DNA of 64,000 bases from Streptomyces tubercidicus (GTDB lineage Bacteria; Actinomycetota; Actinomycetes; Streptomycetales; Streptomycetaceae): NCBI RefSeq assembly GCF_027497495.1, contig NZ_CP114205.1:434001-498000 (forward strand), given 5' to 3'. The translations under genes were made by a program, and so were the position numbers. The notes beneath the pieces are model-generated. The model was given only the letters and a program-made list of their open reading frames with translations. It was not told where the DNA came from and searched no databases. This document shows positions 24,408 through 33,845 of the stretch, piece after piece. The first letter of the stretch is position 1; each line of letters begins with the position of its first letter.

Positions 24408-25820
24408 ATGACTGAAGCATCCTCTGCCCATGCCGCCCGCCGCCCGCACCGGCGGCGGGACATCGTCGGACTCGCCGCCCTCTGCACGGCCGTGGCGGCG
24501 GCCGACGCCCTCGCCCACGCCTTCACGCACGGCCCGTCGGGCCCGGTGCTGCTGTGCGCCTCCGCGGTGGCGCTGCTCGCCACGGCCGGCTTCCACCTCT
24601 GGTGGTCACGACGCCACGAACCCGCCCCGCCGCCGACCGATACCGGCGCCACGGCGCCGTCCTCCGCCGACCGGGCCCAGGTGGCCGGCGGCCAGGAGAC
24701 GGTGCTGTGGCGTATGCGGACCACGGTCCGGGACGAGCCGGGCAGCCTGGCCGCGCTGTGCACGGCGCTGGGTGCGCGGCGGGTGGACATCCTCAGCCTG
24801 CAGACCCACCCGCTCTCCGACGGCACGGTCGACGAGTTCCTGCTGCGCGCGCCCAGCACACTGACGCCCGACGAACTCACCCGTACGGTGGCCGGCGCGG
24901 GCGGCACGCACAGCTGGCTGGAGCGGGCCGACGCACACGACCTCGTGGACGCGCCGACCCGGATGCTGGGCCTGGCGACCCGTACGGCCCTGGACTCCGC
25001 CGAACTCCCCCTGACACTGCGGCAGTTGCTGGGGCGCTGCACCATCCGTTCGGTGCCCGCGCACTCACTGCGCGGGCGGCCGCTCGCCGAGCAGGTCCCC
25101 ACGGAGGGCGTGCTGGAAGAGCACCTCATGAAGTTCCGCGCCCCCTCCGGGGGTTCACTCACCATCGAAAGGCCGCAATTGCCCTTCACCCCCACCGAGT
25201 TCGCCCGGGTCCGCGCGCTGGTCGAGCTGGACGCCCGGCTCGGCCAGCGGGTGCCGCCGCGACGTGATGTGCTGACGCTGCCCGAGGGCAACGAGATCAC
25301 CGTCCGCCGCGCCGACACCTCCGACCTGGCCGCGGCCCGGGAGATGCACGACCGCTGCTCCTCGCAGACCCTCGGGCTGCGCTACCACGGCCCGGTCGGC
25401 GACGCGGACCGCTACCTCGGTCATCTGCTCAGCCCGCGGTTCGGCCGCACCCTGGCCGTGGAGACCGCCTCCGGCCGGCTGGTGGCGCTCGGCCATCTGC
25501 TGTGGGACGGCGACGAGACCGAGGTCGCGCTGCTGGTCGAGGACGCCTGGCAGCAGCGCGGTATCGGCACCGAGCTGCTGCGCCGACTGGTGTCGATGGC
25601 GGCCGAGACGGGCTGCGAGAACGTGTACGCGATCACCCAGGCCTCGAACACCGGCATGGTGGCCGCGATGCGCGGTCTCGGGCTGCCGCTCGACTACCAG
25701 ATCGAGGAAGGCACGCTGGTGATCACCGCCCGCCCGGCGGGAATACCCGCCACACGGGAGCCGCGGGAGAGCATACGTATCCATGACGGGGTCGCGCGCC
25801 AGGGCGGCGCGCGCCGCTGA
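24408..25820 (+). CDS. membrane-anchored ACT-GNAT acetyltransferase
   Basis: The 470-residue protein combines three parts. Two hydrophobic segments lie at about residues 19-35 and 46-65. An ACT domain follows at about 97-170 (LWRMRTTVRDEPGSLAALCTALG, typical amino-acid-binding turn). A GNAT domain lies at about 305-440 (EVALLVEDAWQQRGIGTELLRRL, with the acetyl-CoA motif). ACT-GNAT proteins in actinomycetes are protein lysine acetyltransferases switched by amino acids such as Cys, Arg or Asn; that is family knowledge. The added membrane segments are unusual and would place the enzyme at the membrane. The gene stands alone with an inverted repeat just before it. Confidence 0.85.
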   Translation: MTEASSAHAARRPHRRRDIVGLAALCTAVAAADALAHAFTHGPSGPVLLCASAVALLATAGFHLWWSRRHEPAPPPTDTGATAPSSADRAQVAGGQETVLWRMRTTVRDEPGSLAALCTALGARRVDILSLQTHPLSDGTVDEFLLRAPSTLTPDELTRTVAGAGGTHSWLERADAHDLVDAPTRMLGLATRTALDSAELPLTLRQLLGRCTIRSVPAHSLRGRPLAEQVPTEGVLEEHLMKFRAPSGGSLTIERPQLPFTPTEFARVRALVELDARLGQRVPPRRDVLTLPEGNEITVRRADTSDLAAAREMHDRCSSQTLGLRYHGPVGDADRYLGHLLSPRFGRTLAVETASGRLVALGHLLWDGDETEVALLVEDAWQQRGIGTELLRRLVSMAAETGCENVYAITQASNTGMVAAMRGLGLPLDYQIEEGTLVITARPAGIPATREPRESIRIHDGVARQGGARR

Positions 25821-25993
25821 GCCCCCGGGAGGGACCGCACCCTTCCGCCGGCCGGGCAGCCTGACACCCGGCCGGCCGCGGCACTCGACACCCGGCACCC
25901 GTTAGGGGCACGCACCGAGGGCGCCCAAAAGCGACAGCGGCGTACAGTTCTTTGATGGTGACGCGGCGGGGCGATCCATACGAGGATGGCCGT

Positions 25994-27691
25994 ATGCCCA
26001 ACACCACTACTTCCGGGGGCGGCGGTCCGCTGCCCCGCGAGGTCGCCGACGCCTATGTCGACGCCCTCGTCGACCTGGACCCCATCACCGGCACCTTCCT
26101 CGGCGTCGCCGAGAGCTCCGGCAAGCTCCCCGACTTCTCTCCGACGGGCCAGGAAGCGGTGGCCCAGCTCGCCCGTACGACGCTGGAGAAGCTCACCGAG
26201 TCCGAGGCGCGGCCGGGCGCGGACAGCGCCGCCGAGAAGATCTGCGCCCGGCTGCTGCGCGAGCGGCTGACCGCCGAGCTGGCGGTGCACGAGGCGGGCG
26301 AGGGCCTGCGCACGGTCAGCAACCTCAGCTCGCCGCTGCACCACGTCCGCGAGGTCTTCACGGTCACCCCCGCCGAGACCGACGAGGACTGGGCGGCGCT
26401 CGCCCAGCGGCTGCGGGCCGTACCCGCCGCACTGGAGGGCTACCGCGCCGCACTCGACGCCGGCCGCAAGCAGAACCTGCCCGCCGGTCCGCTCCAAGTC
26501 CGCACCGTCATCGGCCAGTTGGACGAGTGGATCGGCACGGACCGCAGCTGGTTCGCCGAATTCACCGACCCGGGCCCGGACTCGCTGCGCACCGAGCTGA
26601 CCGAGGCCGCCGAGGTCGCGACCGGCGCCCTGGTGGAGCTGCGCGACTGGTTTCGTGACATCTACGCCCCCGCCATCGAGGGCGCACCGGACGTGGTGGG
26701 CCGGGAGCGCTACGCCCGCCTCGCGCGCTACTTCAACGGCGCCGACCTCGACGCCGACGAGGCGTATGCGTACGGCTGGTCCGAATTCCACCGGCTGCTT
26801 GCCGAGATGGAGGCGGAGGCCGAGAAGGTGCTGCCCGGCGCGAAGACGCCCTGGGAGGCGCTGGCGTGGTGCGATGAGCACGGCGAGGCGGTGGAGGGCG
26901 TCGAGGAGACCCGCCAGTGGCTCCAGTCGCTCATGGACGAGGCCATGGACGCGCTCGACGGCACCCACTTCGAACTGGCGGAGCGGGTGCGCCGGGTCGA
27001 GTCACGGATCGCCCCGCCCGGTGGCGCCGCCGCCCCGTATTACACCCAGCCGTCGCTGGACTTCTCCCGGCCCGGCCGGACCTGGCTGCCGACGATGGGC
27101 GAGACCCGTTTCCCGGCGTACGACCTGGTCTCCACCTGGTACCACGAGGGGGTGCCCGGCCATCACCTCCAGCTGGCGCAGTGGGCGCACGTCGCCGACC
27201 AGCTCTCCCGCTACCAGACGACGGTCGGCATCGTCAGCGCCAACGCCGAGGGCTGGGCGCTGTACGCCGAGCGGCTCATGGACGAACTGGGCTTCCTGAC
27301 CAACGCCGAACGCCGTCTGGGCTACCTGGACGCGCAGATGATGCGGGCCGTCCGGGTCATCATCGACATCGGGATGCACCTGGAGCTGGAGATCCCCGCG
27401 GACTCGCCCTTCCACCCGGGTGAGCGCTGGACGCCGGAGCTGGCGCACGAGTTCTTCGCGCGGCACAGCAGCCGCCCGGCCGACTTTGTCGAGAGTGAGA
27501 TCACCCGCTATCAGGGCATGGCCGGCCAGGCGATCGGCTACAAGCTCGGTGAGCGGGTGTGGCTCCAGGGCAGGGAGGCGGCCCGCGCCCGGCACGGCGC
27601 GGACTTCGACCTCAAGTCCTGGCACATGGCGGCGCTGTCGCAGGGCTCGCTCGGCCTGGACGATCTGCTGAGCGAGCTGTCCACGCTCTGA
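25994..27691 (+). CDS. DUF885-family metallopeptidase-like protein
   Basis: A 565-residue cytoplasmic protein with no signal peptide. The zinc motif of the DUF885 family is present as YHEGVPGHHLQL, followed by ANAEGWALYAERLMDELGF, where the Glu is the third ligand region. DUF885 proteins resemble M32/gluzincin-like peptidases; their substrates are mostly unknown. ATG 25994 has GAGGA 8 bases upstream; the frame extends back to 25952 with 14 less likely residues. Helical N-terminal half, typical length for the family. Confidence 0.87.
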   Translation: MPNTTTSGGGGPLPREVADAYVDALVDLDPITGTFLGVAESSGKLPDFSPTGQEAVAQLARTTLEKLTESEARPGADSAAEKICARLLRERLTAELAVHEAGEGLRTVSNLSSPLHHVREVFTVTPAETDEDWAALAQRLRAVPAALEGYRAALDAGRKQNLPAGPLQVRTVIGQLDEWIGTDRSWFAEFTDPGPDSLRTELTEAAEVATGALVELRDWFRDIYAPAIEGAPDVVGRERYARLARYFNGADLDADEAYAYGWSEFHRLLAEMEAEAEKVLPGAKTPWEALAWCDEHGEAVEGVEETRQWLQSLMDEAMDALDGTHFELAERVRRVESRIAPPGGAAAPYYTQPSLDFSRPGRTWLPTMGETRFPAYDLVSTWYHEGVPGHHLQLAQWAHVADQLSRYQTTVGIVSANAEGWALYAERLMDELGFLTNAERRLGYLDAQMMRAVRVIIDIGMHLELEIPADSPFHPGERWTPELAHEFFARHSSRPADFVESEITRYQGMAGQAIGYKLGERVWLQGREAARARHGADFDLKSWHMAALSQGSLGLDDLLSELSTL

Positions 27692-27769
27692 TCAGGGCCT
27701 CCGGGGCATCGGCCGGCCATGACGCAATGCTGTTGTGGCCGGCCGCCGCCGTCCGTAGGGTCCGCTGAT

Positions 27770-29206
27770 ATGACCGTGGCTCTCGCGGCGGACCGGCCGC
27801 TCCTCCTGTTCCCCGGCGACCCGCTGCGCCCCCGGAGGGGCGCGCCTCCCGGCCGAACCCTCAGGGAGGACCCGCACTTCGCGGCCGAGGCAGCCGCCGC
27901 ACGATCGGCCGGCGCGGCAACGGCGGTACTGGACCACGAGGCACTGCTGGCCGGGGATGCCGCAGCGGCGGTCGCCCGGGTCCCGCGCGGTGCCGGGCCG
28001 GCCTGGTACCGCGGCTGGATGCTGCCCGCCGACCGCTATGCCGAGCTGGCCGCGGCGCTCACCGCACGCGGCGGCCGACTGCTGACCTCCCCCGCGTCGT
28101 ATCGCACCGCCCATGAACTCCCCGGCTGGTACGACACCTTCCGCGCCCTCACCCCACCCAGCGCCTGGCTCCCCTGCGCACCCGGCCAGACCCCGGAACG
28201 GACGGCCCTGGCCCACCTCGCCGCCGGACTCGGCGGCCCGGACGGCCCCCGCCCGCTCCTCGTCAAGGACTGGGTCAAATCCCGTAAGCACGAGTGGCAC
28301 GAGGCCGCCTACGTACCGGACGGACAGGACAGCGAGCGGCTGACATCGGTCGTCGCCCGCTTCCTCGCCCTCCAGGAGGAGTTCCTCACGGGCGGCGTGG
28401 TGCTCCGCGCCTTCGAGGACTTCGCGGCGGTGGGCGAGGCACGGGTGTGGTGGCTGGACGGCGAGCCGGTACTGTCCGGCCCGCACCCCGACACACCGGA
28501 GCTGCGCCCCACTCCTGACCTGTCCCATGTGGCGGCCGCCGTACGGGAGTTGGGGGCGCGCTTCATCACCACGGATCTCGCGCTGCGCTCCGACGGCGTC
28601 TGGCGGGTGGTGGAGGTCGGCGACGGCCAGGTCAGCGGCCTGCCCACGGGAACGGACCACCGGCCATTGTTCGAGGCGCTGGTCACCGTCGGCGCCGGCT
28701 ACCCACTGACCCTCACCGCAGGCCGGGTGGCGCTACGCGCCCTGCTGCCGACCACCGCCGCACGGGTCGCGGACGGCGAGCCCGCGGGCTTCGACTGGAT
28801 CGACGGCGCGCCGCCCGAAACCACATCCGGCGGCGCCGGAATCGCGGTACGGGCCGCGGCAGCCGGCCACTACCGCCCCGGCTGGGGCATCTTCGTCCTC
28901 ACCGACGCCACATCCGGCACGGCCCTGGGCAGCATCGGCTTCCACGGCCCGCCGGACGCCGACGGCTGCGTGGAAATCGGCTACGACCTCTCTCCCTCCG
29001 CCCGCGGCGCCGGCTGGGCAACCGAAGCGGCACGCCTGCTCACCAGCTGGGCCGCGTCCCAGCCCGGCGTACGGACGGTCTACGCCCTGACCGAGCCGGA
29101 GAACGTCCCGTCGCAGCGGGTGCTGGAGCGGGCGGGGTTCCGGTTCACCGGGGAGCGGGAGGGGCTGCGGGCTTATGCCGCACCGTCGACCCCGACCGGT
29201 CCTTGA
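27770..29206 (+). CDS. ATP-grasp domain fused to GNAT acetyltransferase
   Basis: The 478-residue protein has an N-terminal ATP-grasp-like region (about residues 60-300: PLLVKDWVKSRKHEW, ALQEEFLTGGVVLRAFEDF, RFITTDLALRSDGVWRVVEVGDGQVSGLP). This carries the Lys and late Asp/Glu expected of an ATP-grasp site. A GNAT domain follows at about 325-475 (VEIGYDLSPSARGAGWATEAARLL, ENVPSQRVLERAGFRF). ATP-grasp enzymes ligate a carboxylate to an amine, so the fusion could ligate and acetylate one product; that is inference. ATG 27770 is the first with good coding sequence after it. Its 3' end overlaps convergent sbcC by 62 bases. Confidence 0.75.
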   Translation: MTVALAADRPLLLFPGDPLRPRRGAPPGRTLREDPHFAAEAAAARSAGAATAVLDHEALLAGDAAAAVARVPRGAGPAWYRGWMLPADRYAELAAALTARGGRLLTSPASYRTAHELPGWYDTFRALTPPSAWLPCAPGQTPERTALAHLAAGLGGPDGPRPLLVKDWVKSRKHEWHEAAYVPDGQDSERLTSVVARFLALQEEFLTGGVVLRAFEDFAAVGEARVWWLDGEPVLSGPHPDTPELRPTPDLSHVAAAVRELGARFITTDLALRSDGVWRVVEVGDGQVSGLPTGTDHRPLFEALVTVGAGYPLTLTAGRVALRALLPTTAARVADGEPAGFDWIDGAPPETTSGGAGIAVRAAAAGHYRPGWGIFVLTDATSGTALGSIGFHGPPDADGCVEIGYDLSPSARGAGWATEAARLLTSWAASQPGVRTVYALTEPENVPSQRVLERAGFRFTGEREGLRAYAAPSTPTGP

Positions 29207-32200
29207 CGACCTCCAGCTGGGCGGGGATCCGTGCCTTGAGGTCGGCGACGTGGCTGACGATGCCGACGCTGCGGTCTCGTTCGCGCAGCGAGTCCAGTAC
29301 GTCCAGCACCTCGTCCAGGGTCTGTTCGTCCAGACTGCCGAAGCCCTCATCGATGAAGAGGGTGTCCAGCCGTGTACCGCCCGCTTCGTCGGTGACGACG
29401 TCGGCGAGGCCGAGCGCCAGCGCGAGCGAGGCGAAGAAGGTCTCGCCGCCGGAGAGGCTGGAGGTGTCCCGCTCATGACCGGTCCAGGCGTCGATGACAT
29501 GCAGCCCGAGGCCGGAACGCCGGGCGCCGCCCGCACGTTCATCGGAGTGGACGAGGGTGTAGCGGCCGGCCGACATCCGGTGCAGCCGGGCACTGGCGGC
29601 GGCCGCGACCTGTTCGAGCCGGGCGGCGAGCACATACGACTCCAGGCGCATCCGCCGCTCGTTCTCGGTGGACGTACCGGAGGCGAGGGCGGCGAGGCGG
29701 GCGATGCGGTCGTGGGCGGCGCGCAGCGGTGCCAGCGTGCGGGCGTCGGCCCCGGCGCGGGCGGAGAGCCCGTCGAGCTCGGCGCAGCGTTCGCGGGCCG
29801 CGGCATGCGTGGCCGAGGCGGTGCGCAGCCGTGCTGCCGCGGCCTGGTGCGCGGACTGTGCGGCGGCTGGGTCGGCGGGTGCCAGCGCCGCCGCGGCCGC
29901 GGTGTCCGGATCAGCCAACTCGGCTTCCACGGCGGCGGATTCGGCCTGCCACTCATCGAGCCGTCGCTGTAGTGCGCGCCATGCGTCGTCCCGCAGCAGC
30001 GCCTCCGCGGCGGCCTGCGGGGTGTCGAATCCGGCGCGGTAGGCGGCGTCGGACAACCCGGCGTCGGCCTCCTTGAGCCGCTGGGCACAGGACGTGGCCG
30101 TACGGGACGCCTCCGCCGCGGCGGCGAGCAGCGCCACCTGCCGCTCCAGCCGGGCGGCGCGGTCGGCGACGCTCGGGGAGTCGCCGCGCGCCCGGGTCAG
30201 CTCCTCTTCCAGGGCCGCCCGTTCGCGGTCCAGCGCTTCCCGGTGGGAACTACGGGCAGCGGCCCGGCGCTCGGCCTGCTGCTGTTCGGCGCGCCGCCGC
30301 TCGTATTCCCGCTCGGCGCGTCCGAGCGCCTCACGGGCGGCAGGGAGGTCGGCACCCCGTTCATGGGCGCCGGCGTACTCGGCACGCAACTCCTCCACCT
30401 GTGCGGCGAGTTCACCGGCCGGGGCGTCCCCCGCCGTGGCGGCCGCGGCGGCCAGCGCCTCCTTGGCCGAGTGACAGCGGGCCTCCGTCTGCCCACGGGC
30501 CTCCTCGGCCTTTTGGTACGCCGCCAGCGCGGCCTCCTCGGCCGCCCGGTCGACATGGCCCGCACCGGCCCGCGCCGGATCGGGGTGCTCGGTCGCGCCG
30601 CACACAGCGCAGGGCTCGCCGCCCCGGAGTCCGTCCGCGAGTTCCGCGGCGATCCCGCGCAGTCGCCGGTCCTTGAGGTCGAGCCAGTGCTCGTGGGCCG
30701 CCGCGGACCGCTCCCTGGCGGCGAGCAACTCCGCTTCCGCCGCCCGCACCTCGCCGCTGAGCCGGTCGCGGTGACGGGCCGCTTCCCAGCGCTCGGCAGC
30801 CGGTTCGATACAGGCGCCGAGCTGTTCGGCCCGGCCGGCGGCCTCCTGCGCGGCGTCGATGCGCTGCTGGTGGGCGCGCTGGGCGTCGTCCCATGCGGCG
30901 AGCCACTCGGCGGCGTCCAGCAGGGTCTGCTCGTCGGCGCGCGCCTCGTGGTCGAGCGCGGCCCGCTCCCGGCCGATGTCGGCGGCTCGCCGCTCGGCCC
31001 GCCGGGCGGCGCCGAGCGATCCCAGATCTTCCCGCAACTCCCGTTCCAGCGCGGCGAGTTGATCACTCTCCGCGTCGACGAGGTCCGGCGGCAGCGGGCT
31101 TCTGCGCTGCCGCTCGGCGCGCTGCGCTGCGTCCAGCTCCTGCCAGGCGGCGTCGCGCAACGCGAGCGCGGGCGCGACCTCGGCGGCCGCACGGGCCCGC
31201 TCCAGCCTCTCGCGGGTACGCTCACGCTCCTCCGCGTGGGCATCGAGCCGGTCGGCCCGCCGCCGGGCGTCCGCGTACCGCTGCTGGAGCCGGTCGCGCT
31301 CCCGGGCCACTTCCCACCGCCCGGCCGCCGCCTGCTCGGCGGCCTCGGCGGCGTGCAGCGCGGAGTCGGCGACCGCCAGCCGCTCCCGTGCGCTCACCCG
31401 GGCGACCGCCGCCCTGACCAGCACCGCCTCCGCGAATCCCGGCTCGCCCGGGCCCGGTGCGACCGGGTCCTCCGCAGCACCGGTACGGGCCGATACGGCC
31501 GGTGCACCGTGCTGCACGGCCCCGGGCTCCACGGCCCCGGCCTGCCCCGGCACGGTCGCCCGCTGCGTGGCCCTCGCCGTGGCAGTCGCCGTGGCCCGTC
31601 CGCGCCCGCCGGCCGCGGTGCGTCCGCGCGCCGGTGCGCCCTGCGGCGCCGCCCCGGCCCGGTCCGGCGCCGGGACCGAGGGATCGGCGAGGTCGGCGCT
31701 CTCCCCGGCCGCCTGCGCCATCCGGTGCGCCAGCGCCAGCAGCCGCTCGTCGCCCGCCGTGACGGTGTCCGCGGCAGCCTTGCGGCGTGCGTTCAACTGC
31801 TCTTCGAGCGCGGCGAACCGCCGGGTGTCGAAGAGCCGCCCCAGCAGCCGGGCACGCGCCTCGGCATCGGCCCGCAGAAAACGGGCGAAATCCCCCTGCG
31901 GCAGCAGCACGACCTGGCAGAACTGCTCCTTGCTCATCCCGAGCAGCTGCCCGATCTCCTCACCGATCTCCTGATGCGAGCGACTCAGCGCCTTCCAGCG
32001 CCCACTGCCCTCCGCACCGGCGCCGCCCTCCGGCCCGTCACCATCCGCCGATCCCCCGGTCCCGGCCCCGGCCCCGCTCCCAGCCGGCACGAACTCTCGC
32101 AGCCTGCTCTGCGCCTTCTCCTTCGTCGTGCCGCTGCCCCGCTTCTTGGGCCGCGGCTGCTCGGGCAGCCGGGTGATCTCCAACCGCCGTTCGCCCACGG

Positions 32201-32450
32201 TCAGTTCCAGAACGACCTCGGTGAGGGTGAGCGGGTCGGCCAGATCGCTGCGCAGCGCCTGCCCGCTCTGCCGCGCCCCGGGGACCGACCCGTACAGCGC
32301 AAAGCACACCGCGTCCAGGACGGAGGTCTTGCCCGCGCCCGTCGGGCCGTGCAGCAGAAAGAGCCCGTCGCGGGTCAGCCGGTCGAAGTCGATGGTCTGG
32401 GTGGTGCCGAACGGTCCGAAGGCGGTGAGCGAGAGCCGGTGCAGCCTCAA
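29145..32450 (-). CDS. sbcC: SbcC, SMC-like exonuclease ATPase subunit
   Basis: This 1101-residue protein pairs with SbcD in the Mre11-Rad50-like nuclease that opens hairpins and trims DNA ends. Walker A is GPTGAGKTS at residues 35-43. Long coiled coils flank the zinc hook CAVCGATEHP, and LSGGETFFASLALALGLADVV with LDTLFIDEGFGSLDE form the C-terminal signature and Walker B. A low-complexity insert (about residues 265-345, with runs of Ala, Thr, Arg and Gly such as RATATATARATQRAT) interrupts the first coiled-coil arm. Start overlaps the sbcD stop by 4 bases. Confidence 0.95.
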   Translation of the reverse strand: MRLHRLSLTAFGPFGTTQTIDFDRLTRDGLFLLHGPTGAGKTSVLDAVCFALYGSVPGARQSGQALRSDLADPLTLTEVVLELTVGERRLEITRLPEQPRPKKRGSGTTKEKAQSRLREFVPAGSGAGAGTGGSADGDGPEGGAGAEGSGRWKALSRSHQEIGEEIGQLLGMSKEQFCQVVLLPQGDFARFLRADAEARARLLGRLFDTRRFAALEEQLNARRKAAADTVTAGDERLLALAHRMAQAAGESADLADPSVPAPDRAGAAPQGAPARGRTAAGGRGRATATATARATQRATVPGQAGAVEPGAVQHGAPAVSARTGAAEDPVAPGPGEPGFAEAVLVRAAVARVSARERLAVADSALHAAEAAEQAAAGRWEVARERDRLQQRYADARRRADRLDAHAEERERTRERLERARAAAEVAPALALRDAAWQELDAAQRAERQRRSPLPPDLVDAESDQLAALERELREDLGSLGAARRAERRAADIGRERAALDHEARADEQTLLDAAEWLAAWDDAQRAHQQRIDAAQEAAGRAEQLGACIEPAAERWEAARHRDRLSGEVRAAEAELLAARERSAAAHEHWLDLKDRRLRGIAAELADGLRGGEPCAVCGATEHPDPARAGAGHVDRAAEEAALAAYQKAEEARGQTEARCHSAKEALAAAAATAGDAPAGELAAQVEELRAEYAGAHERGADLPAAREALGRAEREYERRRAEQQQAERRAAARSSHREALDRERAALEEELTRARGDSPSVADRAARLERQVALLAAAAEASRTATSCAQRLKEADAGLSDAAYRAGFDTPQAAAEALLRDDAWRALQRRLDEWQAESAAVEAELADPDTAAAAALAPADPAAAQSAHQAAAARLRTASATHAAARERCAELDGLSARAGADARTLAPLRAAHDRIARLAALASGTSTENERRMRLESYVLAARLEQVAAAASARLHRMSAGRYTLVHSDERAGGARRSGLGLHVIDAWTGHERDTSSLSGGETFFASLALALGLADVVTDEAGGTRLDTLFIDEGFGSLDEQTLDEVLDVLDSLRERDRSVGIVSHVADLKARIPAQLEVVKDRSGSTVRHKPAAPPAPR

Positions 32451-33613
32451 CGCGCCACCTCGGCCACCATATCGTCGACGCGTACCTCGTCGATCGCCGA
32501 GCGCAGTTCGGCCCGCTCCTGTTCATCGGCCGCGCGGCCGGACCGTACGTGTTCCACGAAATCCTCCGCGATCTCCTGGTCGCTGCGCCCGCGCAGCCGC
32601 TGCGCATACGACGCCAGCGAACGCGTGGGCCCCTCGTCGGGGTCGAAGACCAGGCTGACGAGGTGCGGAAAGCGCTTGACCAGCCGGGCCATGGGCTCGT
32701 GCGGGCGGGCGGTGTCGGTGAGCGTCGCCTCGACCCAGGAGTCCTCGTGCCGGGCCGCTGTGGGATCGTCCAGCAACTGCTCCAGCCGCCCGCGGATACG
32801 GGCCAGCGGCCGCGGCACCGGGCAGTCCACCCGCTCCGCGTGCACGGCACCGTCCGCGTCGAGTTCGACGATCCACGACGACTTGCGGTGATCGGCCTCG
32901 GAGAAGGAGTAGGCGAGCGGAGATCCGGAGTAGCGGACCCGCTCGGTCAGCGTCTGGCAGCCGTGCAGATGCCCGAGGGCGGCATAGTCCACGCCGTCGA
33001 AGACGGTCACGGGGACCGAGGCGACGCCGCCGACGGTGATATCGCGCTCGCTGTCGCTGACCGCGCCGCCGGTGACGAAGGCGTGCGCAAGCACCACGGA
33101 CCGCGTCCCCGTGGGCCGGCCGGCGAGATCGGCCCGTACCTGGTCCATGGCCGCCCCGAGCACCTCCGCATGGTCGGCACGCCGCGCCCCGAGGGTGTCG
33201 CGGACCATGGCGGGTTCGAGATACGGCAGCCCATAAAGCGCGACCGGGCCATGGGCATCGGCGAGCACCACAGGGGTGCCGCACTCGGCCGGATCGGTCC
33301 GGAGGTGGATCCCGGCCCGCTCCATCAGCCCTGAGCCGACGCCCAGCCGCCGAGCCGAGTCATGGTTGCCGGAGATCATCACCGTCGGGACCCCGAGCCC
33401 GGCAAGCCGGTGCAGGGCGTCATCGAACAGTTCGACGGCGGCGAGCGGCGGCACGGCACGGTCGTAGACATCGCCCGCCACCAGCACCGCGTCGATCTCC
33501 CTGGCCCGCACCGTCGCCACGAGATGATCAAGAAACGCACGCTGCGCGGCCAGCAGATTCACCCGGTGAAAGGACCGCCCCAGATGCCAGTCGGAGGTGT
33601 GCAGAAATCTCAC
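32447..33613 (-). CDS. sbcD: SbcD, nuclease subunit
   Basis: The 388-residue Mre11-like metallophosphoesterase has all phosphodiesterase motifs: SDWHLG (7-12), GDVYDR, SGNHDS and GHLHG, which bind two Mn ions. It forms the SbcCD complex with the overlapping downstream sbcC, degrading DNA ends and hairpins at stalled or broken forks. ATG 33613 opens directly on MRFLHTSDWHLG, the family's normal start. It is the first gene of the leftward sbcDC operon; the 232-base gap to the response regulator should hold its promoter and no further gene. Confidence 0.96.
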   Translation of the reverse strand: MRFLHTSDWHLGRSFHRVNLLAAQRAFLDHLVATVRAREIDAVLVAGDVYDRAVPPLAAVELFDDALHRLAGLGVPTVMISGNHDSARRLGVGSGLMERAGIHLRTDPAECGTPVVLADAHGPVALYGLPYLEPAMVRDTLGARRADHAEVLGAAMDQVRADLAGRPTGTRSVVLAHAFVTGGAVSDSERDITVGGVASVPVTVFDGVDYAALGHLHGCQTLTERVRYSGSPLAYSFSEADHRKSSWIVELDADGAVHAERVDCPVPRPLARIRGRLEQLLDDPTAARHEDSWVEATLTDTARPHEPMARLVKRFPHLVSLVFDPDEGPTRSLASYAQRLRGRSDQEIAEDFVEHVRSGRAADEQERAELRSAIDEVRVDDMVAEVAR

Positions 33614-33845
33614 CCGGCCGCTCCGAACCGCATCTTTTCCCCTCCGAGCCCACGCATCAACACCCCGACCAACACGGTCCGGCCCCCGGCCCCCACCACG
33701 GCGACCACTGCCCGCACCCCGTCCCTTGCGGCCCTCATTCTTGCATCCGTGGCAGGTGCAGTTGTCCGCTATCGCCAGCCCCGGCCGACGTCGCGGACAC
33801 GCCGCCTGCGTATCCCCCGGAGCTTTTGCCGCCCCGGCTCACCGG

